Below, piece by piece: positions 57,216 to 64,000 of a stretch of 64,000 nt of DNA. This DNA comes from Simmondsia chinensis (Eukaryota > Streptophyta > Magnoliopsida > Caryophyllales > Simmondsiaceae): contig JAGTTD010000024.1 in NCBI GenBank assembly GCA_018398585.1, positions 6,352,071 through 6,416,070 on the forward strand. Direction: 5' to 3'. Under the pieces are notes generated by a model. That model did not search any database, was not told where the DNA came from, and saw only the letters and a list, made by a program, of their open reading frames with translations. Made by a program: the position numbers and the translations under genes. Position 1 is the stretch's first letter, and the number at the start of each line of letters is the position of its first letter.

Positions 57216-57492
57216 AACAAAAATGATTTTTTTTATTCTTAATACAATTCTCTTAAGTAACTTATAATCTTGTCTCACAATAATTCAAACCCCATGGCCC
57301 GAAAATCTAATATAATCTTGAGTAATTCGCATAAAATTTTAACTAACTCCAAACACATAATTTTGTCACCCCCCTCTTTTTAAGGTAAATATAAAAATAC
57401 AATACGTATTTGTATTTAATTTGTTTATTTAATAATGTGATTAAGTCATTCATTTTTTATATTAAAATAATTATTTATTTAGTTAATTATTT
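57216..57492. other. AT-rich stretch
   Basis: No features recognised, except that 57432-57500 recurs at 59002-59072. Confidence 0.5.
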
Positions 57493-57500
57493 TCTATTAC

Positions 57501-58384
57501 TAGGGCTGCACATCGGTCCAAGACCGGACCGGACCGGATCGGACCGAGGAACGAATAACACTAAAATGGCGAACCGTTGACCAGACCGATTTGAATCGGG
57601 TCGGTCCTGTCCAAGACCGATTTAAAATCTCTTCGGACCGGACCGACCCGACTATGGACCGAATTGAAAGAAATTTACTTTAATTTGTTGAAATCTTTAA
57701 CCATATACTCAATTAAATTAAGCATTCAAAATATCCAATATATTCAAACATATCTTAAAAGAATTTATGGTATAGTATAATTAATTTAACTACATATAGA
57801 ACAATGACAAGATAAATAAAATAAATATACAAAATTATTTTATTTTTACTTTATATATCTAACAAGCAAAACAAGCCACAATAATTAAATATCATAAGAA
57901 AAATTAAGAGAGAATACATACCTGTTTCAAAATTTCAATGACGAAAAGCCTAGAAGAAAATGAACAAAATATAAACTTCTTTGCCTCTTTGCTTTTTTCT
58001 TTATGCTGCAAACAGTTAGCTAAATGGGGAAGAATCAATTAAAAAATTAAAATAAGGAAAGAAATTTAAAAAGGCAAGAACAAGGACGGCCATCATCATC
58101 ATAAATAAGTCATTAATGTTAACTAAATATTTTTTTCCTTAATACTTTGTATTTAAATATTTTTTTAAAAAATTTATTATGATTCAAATTTAAATTATAC
58201 TATTATTGTAAATATTTTATAGGTCTTCGGTCCTGTCCTCGGGTTTTTTGGTTTTGGATCAGACCGGACCGAAGAGCGAATATCTACTAAAATATGGACC
58301 GTGGACTGGACCGAACTTCACTCGATCTGGTCCGGTCCGGTCCGGTCCAGTTCATCGGTCTGGACCAATTTTTGTTCACCCCTA
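57501..58384. mobile_element. hAT-like non-autonomous element
   Basis: 884 bp, ends TAGGGCTGCACATCGGTCC and (inverse) TAGGGGTGAACAAAAATTGG. 8-bp flanks TCTATTAC (57493-57500) and TCTATGAC (58385-58392), one mismatch, the length typical of hAT elements. Both subterminal regions are rich in GGACCGGACC / GGTCCGGTCC repeats; the middle is AT-rich without frames. Confidence 0.85.
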
Positions 58385-58452
58385 TCTATGACATACATTA
58401 CACAAAGTATATTATATAAATTTGTAGCCATAACATTACTATTTAAATTTTA

Positions 58453-58992
58453 GAGTTATTTGCATTTTAGTACCCCGACGTTTTTGGAAATAATAAAAAA
58501 GACCCTAACTTTTTGAATTATGAAAAGGCCCCCTAAGTTTTTATAATATCAATAAAAAGGCCCCTCTCAAGCGTGATGACGTCATTTTCCATCGACAAAG
58601 CTGAAGTGGTAATTGCTTTTATTAATGCTATAATAAAATGACATAAAATACGCTTCATCTCCCTTATTATTACATTGTAAGCACAAAATTCGAGTTATTG
58701 TGTTATGTAGAAGCTATCTATTTTCGCTAATTTGATTCAAAGAATGGTTATTAATTAAAGAGTATTTTTGTCATTTTAGTATAGCATTAATAAAAACATA
58801 GCTGTCACATCAGTTCTGTCAACTAAAAATGACAATATCAAGTCAGAGAGAAGCCTTTTTATTGATGCGACAAAAACTTAGGGGCCTTTTTATTAATACA
58901 ACAAAAACTTAAGAGCATTTTTAATAATTTAAAAAGGTCAGAATTTTTTTTATTATTTTCAAAAACGTTGGGTACTAAAATTTAAATAACCC
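58453..58992. mobile_element. MULE-type MITE, family GGGTWATTT, copy 2
   Basis: 540 bp; ends GAGTTATTTGCATTTTAGTA and ACTAAAATTTAAATAACCC; 9-bp flanks TAAATTTTA and TAAATTTTC (one mismatch). Inner motifs as in 37926-38441. Confidence 0.85.
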
Positions 58993-59076
58993 TAAATTTT
59001 CATAATGTGATTAAGTCATTCATTTTAATATTAAATAATTATTTATTTAGTCAATTATTTTTTATGGCATACATAT

Positions 59077-60126
59077 TGTTGGAAAAGTGATACAAGCTAA
59101 GTCTAAATGTGTAGGTAGTTGTATCCCATATTGTGTTTACAAACTATACTTCCCAATCCCACATTGATAGTTTAGGAGGGGGCGGTTGGGTTTATAAGAG
59201 AGTATGTTTTTAACCCATTTGAATTGAGCCTTGGGTGAAGGAATGGTGGGAAATACACATGCTCGCGCTGCCCGCCCGCCGCGCAGTGCCATGCTCGGGC
59301 GAGGGTGTGGGTAAGTTTTTTACAGCGGGTATATTTATTTTGCAGAAAATATTTATAATTGCTGTCATTACTCTAAGATCCGTTTGTGACTGTTGCAAAT
59401 CATAATAACCACACAATTAATCAGATTTAGGCTGTTAATTGTAATTTACTGCACTAATTGCAATTCTAGCCGTTTTTGACTGTTGGAGAAGATCAATTAG
59501 GCTTGTTGTTCTAGTATAAATACAGGACAACACAGACTTGCAAATCACCAAGAAAAATATCATCTCTTCCTGTTCTCTGCTTTCGTTTTGCGTCGGTCCT
59601 CTTCACTTCATCAATCCGGGCAAAGTTCTCGTTCTCTCCTACTCGACAATTAACGAGTGCACGTTAAGAGTCGAACTGTGTTACTCCTGGAGGACGGCCG
59701 CCAATACTACTGTATGCACCGGAGCAGCGGCGAAATCGTCTTTTAGGACAATGGTACTTCCCACGGCACGGTATCTTCGGTATTTTCTAATCCAACTTCT
59801 CTCTTCCGGTATTTTTTTTGGTGTCGTGTTCAATATTCAACTACGTTTATTTTGTTAAAATGTTGCTGCTTTATTTCGCTGCATTACACCAAAATTAACG
59901 TTAAATTGTTTACCGTTTCCACTGTTTTAAATTACAGTGATATCTCTTTTTTTTCCTGCAATTTTTCATTTCGAAATTGCTGTAATTTTTGCTTCATTTA
60001 CTGTAATTTTCAGCAGCACCATCTCGTTATTTTTACTGTAATTTTAGTCAATTTTTCGGTAATATACAAAGTATTTTACTTATTATTATACGCAGCATTG
60101 TCGTTGTATACACTATATATCCAACA
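59077..60126 (+). repeat. Presumed 5' LTR of copia element
   Basis: Begins TGTTGGAAAAG and ends TATATCCAACA, giving the inverted TGTTGGA/TCCAACA ends expected of an LTR. The gag ATG follows 39 bp later. I cannot compare with the 3' LTR, and no usual primer site follows. Confidence 0.6.
59515..59522 (+). promoter_or_regulatory. Likely TATA box of LTR promoter
   Basis: TATAAATA within AGTATAAATACAGGACAA, in mid-LTR, a typical position for the U3/R border. Confidence 0.55.
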
Positions 60127-60164
60127 ATCTAAAAGACGATTTTTTGACGTACTAATATCTGAAC

Positions 60165-61030
60165 ATGGCAACAAAAATACCTCTTCCCGACGTGTCTAAG
60201 GTTGAGCCCCTTGACGGGAAGGACTATGAGAGGTGGTCCCAAAAGATTTTGTTTTTCCTACAACTAGTATGTCTTAATTACGCGCTCTATGAGAAAAAGG
60301 TACCTGAAGGTGAAAACGAGAAAAATGCATATGAGGAAAAATTCACCGTAGATGACCGAACCTGTAGGGGAAATTTGCTGCATTACATGAGTGATGGGCT
60401 TTTTGATATCTATGTAAAATTAATCACGGCAAAAGAGATTTGGGATTCCCTACAGAAAAAATATGGGGGTGACGACGCTGGTACTAGGAAATATGCAGTT
60501 GGTAGGTGGTTAGGTTTCAAATTCGTGGACAACAAACCAATAATTGAACAAGTCCATGAATATGAAAATATTGTAACTACTCTTTTGTCAGAAGGCCTTA
60601 AAATTTGCGAAATAACTCAAGCGTATGTTTTAATTGAAAAACTTACACCTTCCTGGAAGGATTAACGAAATTTACTCATGCACAAAAAGAAGGACTTGAC
60701 ATTAGAGGAGTTAATAAACCACTTAAAAATTGAAGAAGAAAATAGGCTTAAGGACAGGGGGTACGCATACTCCGATCATTCTAAAGCTAATATTGTCGAA
60801 GCTAGACCTAGTAATGCAGACAGGTTCAAGAACAAAGGAAAAAAGCATCACCTAGATTTCAAGCCTGGAGGAAAGATTCATAAGCCGGACAACAAATTCC
60901 TCGGAGATTGTTATCACTGTGGAAAACGTGGACATATGGCCAAAGACTGCAGAAGCAAAAAGCCTAAAGACTCGAAGAACAAAGCCCACCTTGTAGAGGC
61001 AGAGAACATTGCAGCTGTTGTCTCAGAGGT
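60165..61030 (+). pseudogene. Copia gag with zinc knuckle
   Basis: MATKIPLPDVSKVEPLDGKD then YERWSQKILFFLQL, EIWDSLQKKYGGDDAGTRKY, and after a TAA at 60663-60665 KKDLTLEELINHLKIEEENR. The zinc knuckle CYHCGKRGHMAKDC (CX2CX4HX4C, about 60909-60950) is intact. The ATG is 39 bp after the LTR. One stop splits it. Confidence 0.92.
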
Positions 61031-61640
61031 GAACCTGGTCAACAACGTGACTGAGTGGATAGTGGATACCGGGGCTACCAGGCACATCTGCACAAATAGA
61101 AGCATGTTCCAGGAATACCAGTAGATGTCAAATGGAGAGGTGGTCTTTATGGGCAATTCTGCAGCTGCACCAATCCTCGGAAAAGGGGAGATTTCCTTAA
61201 AACTCACTTCTGAAAAATTTCTTACTTTAACGAATGTGCTGCATGTGTCTGATGTGCGTAGAAATTTAATTTCGGGTAGTCTCTTGATCAAAGCTGGGTT
61301 GAAATTATCCTTTGACTCAGACAAATTAGTCCTGACTAGGAATGGAGAATATGTGGGCAAGGGTTTTTCTAATGGTGGTCTGTTTGTCCTTGATGTTGTT
61401 TGCATGAATAACACTGCTAGTACCTCTTCTGCTTATATTGTTGAATCTCTTGAGTTGTGGCATGCTCGCTTAGGACATATAAATGTTGAATCAATTAAAC
61501 GGCTTAAGAAAATGAACATGATCCCTAACTTCAGTGATATCAACTTTAATAAGTGTGAAGTGTGTGTAGAAGCTAAATATGCTAAAAAAAACCCTTTAAG
61601 TCCATTGAGAGACAAACTGAACTTCTTGAACTAGTTCATA
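61031..61640 (+). pseudogene. Copia protease and gag-pre-integrase region
   Basis: EWIVDTGATRHICTNRSMF has an intact aspartic protease motif DTGA. A TAG follows at 61122-61124. Then LTNVLHVSDVRRNLISGSLL, LELWHARLGHINVESIKRLK and FNKCEVCVEAKYAKK (zinc-binding HHCC of integrase). A frameshift near 61600 moves the reading frame. Confidence 0.9.
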
Positions 61641-62590
61641 CTGACTTAAGAGACAATAAAAGTCTGATGAGTAGAGGTGAAAAAAGATACTACATAATTT
61701 TTGTAGATGATCACTCTAGATACTCAATGATATATCTCCTAAGTACTAAAGATGAAGCAGAAGAAATATTTTTAAAATATAAAGCCGAAGTTGAAAATTA
61801 GTTAGGAAGGAAAATTAAAAGAGTTAGGTCTGATAGAGGAGGAGAATATGATCCAACCTCTCTAGAAAGATTCTGCGAGAAAAATGGAATAATACATGAG
61901 CAAAGCCCACCCTACTGCCCACAGTCTAATGGTGTTGCAGAGAGAAAAAATAGAACTTTAAAGGGTATGATAAATGCTATGCTTATTAGTTCTGGACTAC
62001 CTGACAACATGTGGGGGGATGCGATACTATCTGCTTGTCATGTACTTAATAGAGTTCCTCATAAGAAATTAGATAAAACCCCATACGAAATGTGGAAAGG
62101 TTATGCGCCTAATCTAAAATATTTAAAAACGTGGGGGTGCCTAGCTAAGGTTGGGTTACCTGATTTTAAACGTAGCAGAATTGAACCTAAGACTGTTGAT
62201 TCTATTTTTATCGGATATGCTCATCACAGTGCTGCTTATCGTTTTTTAATTAAGGGATCGAACGATTCATATGCATGTGGTTGTATCATGGAATCTAGAG
62301 ATGCTGAATTCTTTGAACATATATTTCCCTTGAAGTCTAATGATGCACAGCCTACTAATTTGCCTTCTCATAGTGTAACTGCTAGTCATGATAATACTAA
62401 CGATATAGACACTCCTAAAATTCGGAGAAGTAAAAGAGCTAGGAAAGAAACCAACTTTGGACCTGACTTTGTAACCACTTTCCTATCAGAAGATAATTTC
62501 GTAAATGAAGAAATTGCGAATGTCTATATGTTAGAAGAAGACCCTAAAACCTATGATGAGTCCATAAGGTCAGTTGACTCTACCTTTTAG
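61641..62590 (+). pseudogene. Copia integrase
   Basis: YYIIFVDDHSRYSMIYLLS (Asp), VRSDRGGEYDPTSL (Asp), and PYCPQSNGVAERKNRTLKGM (Glu) make a complete catalytic triad. LPDNMWGDAILSACHVLNRV, YEMWKGYAPNLKYLKTWGC and the linker KIRRSKRARKE follow. One TAG (61801) and one at 62588. Confidence 0.9.
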
Positions 62591-64000
62591 AAAGAAGCCA
62601 TTAATAGCGAACTAGAATCAATTCTAGGTAACCATACATGGAAATTTGTAGACCTTCCTAGAGGTTGTAAGCCAATAGGTTGTAAGTGGGTCTTTAAAAA
62701 GAAAATGAAGGCTGATGGGACAATAGACAAGTTTAAGGCGAGGTTAGTGGCTAAGGGTTATACTCAGAAACAGGGGTTAGATTATTTTGATACTTCTTCA
62801 CCTGTTGCTAAAATTGCCACGATTAGAGCTTTGATCGCCCTTGCGTCCATCCATGATTTAATAGTGCATCAAATGGATGTTAAAACAGCATTCCTTAATG
62901 GTGACCTAGACGAAGAGATTTACATGAAGCAACCTGAGGGTTTGTGGTTCCTGGTAATGAAAATAAAGTTTGTAAACTTGTAAAATCTCTATATGGTCTC
63001 AAATAGGCACCTAAACAATGGCATGAGAAATTTAACAGCACGTTAGTAGCTAATAATTTCCTTGTAAACAGTGGTGATTCGTGTGTGTACTCTAAGTGTG
63101 ATTCAAATGGATGTGTAATAATTTGTCTATATGTTGATGATATGCTGATATTTGGCACAGACTTGAATGTTGTCAATGGGGAAAAAAACTTTCTATGTTC
63201 TAAATTTGAAATGAAAGATATGGGTGAGGCAGACGTGAATTTAGGAATTAAAATTGTGAAAACTCCAGAAGGCATAAACCTAAACCAGTCTCACTATGTT
63301 GAAAAGATACTTAGAAAGTTCAATATGGTTAATACTGATCCTGTTAGAATACCTTATGATCCCAGTGTACATTTAACTAAACATAAAGGTGTTGCTATAT
63401 GCCAATCGGAGTATGCCAAGATAATTGGTAGTGTTATGTTTCTAATAAACTACACTAGACCTGACATTGCATATGCTGTAAGTAAACTCAGTAAATACAC
63501 ACATAATCCTAATCAAGAGCATTGGAATGTGTTAAAAAGATTGCTTAAATATTTGAAAGGAACCATGGATTGGGGACTTCATTATAGGAAGTTTCCCGCT
63601 GTATTAGAAGGATATTCCGACGCCAATTGGGTGTTTGATAACGATGAAATTAATTTCACTAGTGGATATGTGTTCACACTAGCTGGAGGTGCTATATCCT
63701 AGAAATCATCGAAGCAATCTTGTACTGCCACGTCAACTATGAAATCTGAGTTTATTGCTCTTGAGTTGGCAGGTCATGAAGCCGAGTGGCTAAGAAGTCT
63801 ACTGGGAGACGTGCCATTGTGGGGGCATCCAGCTCCATCAGTATCGCTTCACTGTGATAGTCAAGCTGCAGTCGCTGTGGCTAAGAACAAGGTTTACAAT
63901 GGCAAGAGGAGACACATTCGTCTCAGCCATAAGATCGTGAAAGATCTACTAGAAAGTGGAGTGATATCACTAGACTATGTAAAGTCTGAAAAGAATCTTG
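62591..64000 (+). pseudogene. Copia RT and RNase H, incomplete at window edge
   Basis: RT: GCKWVFKKKMKADGTIDKFK, ARLVAKGYTQKQGLDYFDT, HQMDVKTAFLNGDLDEEIYM, LYGLK then TAG, and [14 protein letters not shown] with [41 protein letters not shown]. RNase [21 protein letters not shown], a TAG at the usual Trp (IS.KSSKQS), ATSTMKSEFIALELAGHEAE, LHCDSQAAVAVAKN and GKRRHIRLSHKIVKDLLESG. It is open to the window end. Confidence 0.92.

Larger units (their letters stand above)
59077..64000 (+). mobile_element. Ty1/copia element, cut by the window end
   Basis: A long presumed 5' LTR (59077-60126) is followed by gag and pol in copia order, still within RNase H at 64000. Few frameshifts; stops are mostly TAG. 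The 3' LTR lies outside the window. Confidence 0.9.

Noticed and set aside
59538..60199. Small open frames upstream of copia gag
   Set aside because: They lie within the presumed LTR, lack known domains and are not in the gag frame.

Overview
This is nuclear DNA of a flowering plant, probably a eudicot: AT-rich, with no intact host gene that I can recognise, and filled with nested retrotransposons, small inverted-repeat transposons and plastid-derived insertions. All evidence is by eye from the sequence. I cannot name the species.

Layout. 1-5058 is decayed plastid DNA (NUPT) in two fused blocks. The first holds infA-rpl36-rps11-rpoA-petD from the large single-copy region. The second holds the 5' part of rrn16, trnV-GAC and the spacer towards rps12 from the inverted repeat. 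5059-7700 is a broken Ty3/gypsy chromovirus piece. 7711-15061 is an old Ty1/copia element on the minus strand, with both LTRs, an internal inversion and a nested RTE-type LINE. 16243-18575 is a second RTE LINE. 18576-22899 is AT-rich DNA with MITE relics. 22900-24351 is a large foldback element with 9-bp target duplications. 24790-30045 is a long L1 LINE with endonuclease, RT, zinc-finger and RNase H regions, all broken. 30050-32448 is a minus-strand copia relic carrying an L1 tail and a SINE; a full-length SINE sits beside it. 32771-41025 holds MITEs, L1 tails, a pseudogene resembling plant mobile domain (PMD) proteins and a second foldback element of the same family (39166-40674). 43732-48927 is a complete but dead small chromovirus with 5-bp TSDs. 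49316-53300 is a cluster of MITEs and a TRIM-like element. 53393-57210 is a short-LTR copia element lacking gag. 57501-58992 holds a hAT-like element and a MULE-type MITE. 59077 to the window end is a copia element cut by the window edge.

Most interesting: a SINE whose head is derived from 5S ribosomal RNA and whose tail matches the 3' end of the resident RTE LINEs. There is one full-length copy with a 21-bp TSD and two truncated copies. The likely logic is pol III transcription from the 5S internal promoter, with mobilisation in trans by RTE reverse transcriptase that recognises the shared tail. Second is a foldback family with arrays of short CpG-rich hairpins in its arms. One member carries an RTE-derived insert in mirrored form in both arms plus a later insertion in only one arm.

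The window gives a relative history. Plastid fragments and copia/gypsy elements were followed by LINE insertions into them, then SINE insertions, and the reading frames then decayed, often by stops that fit C-to-T change at CAG or CGA codons.
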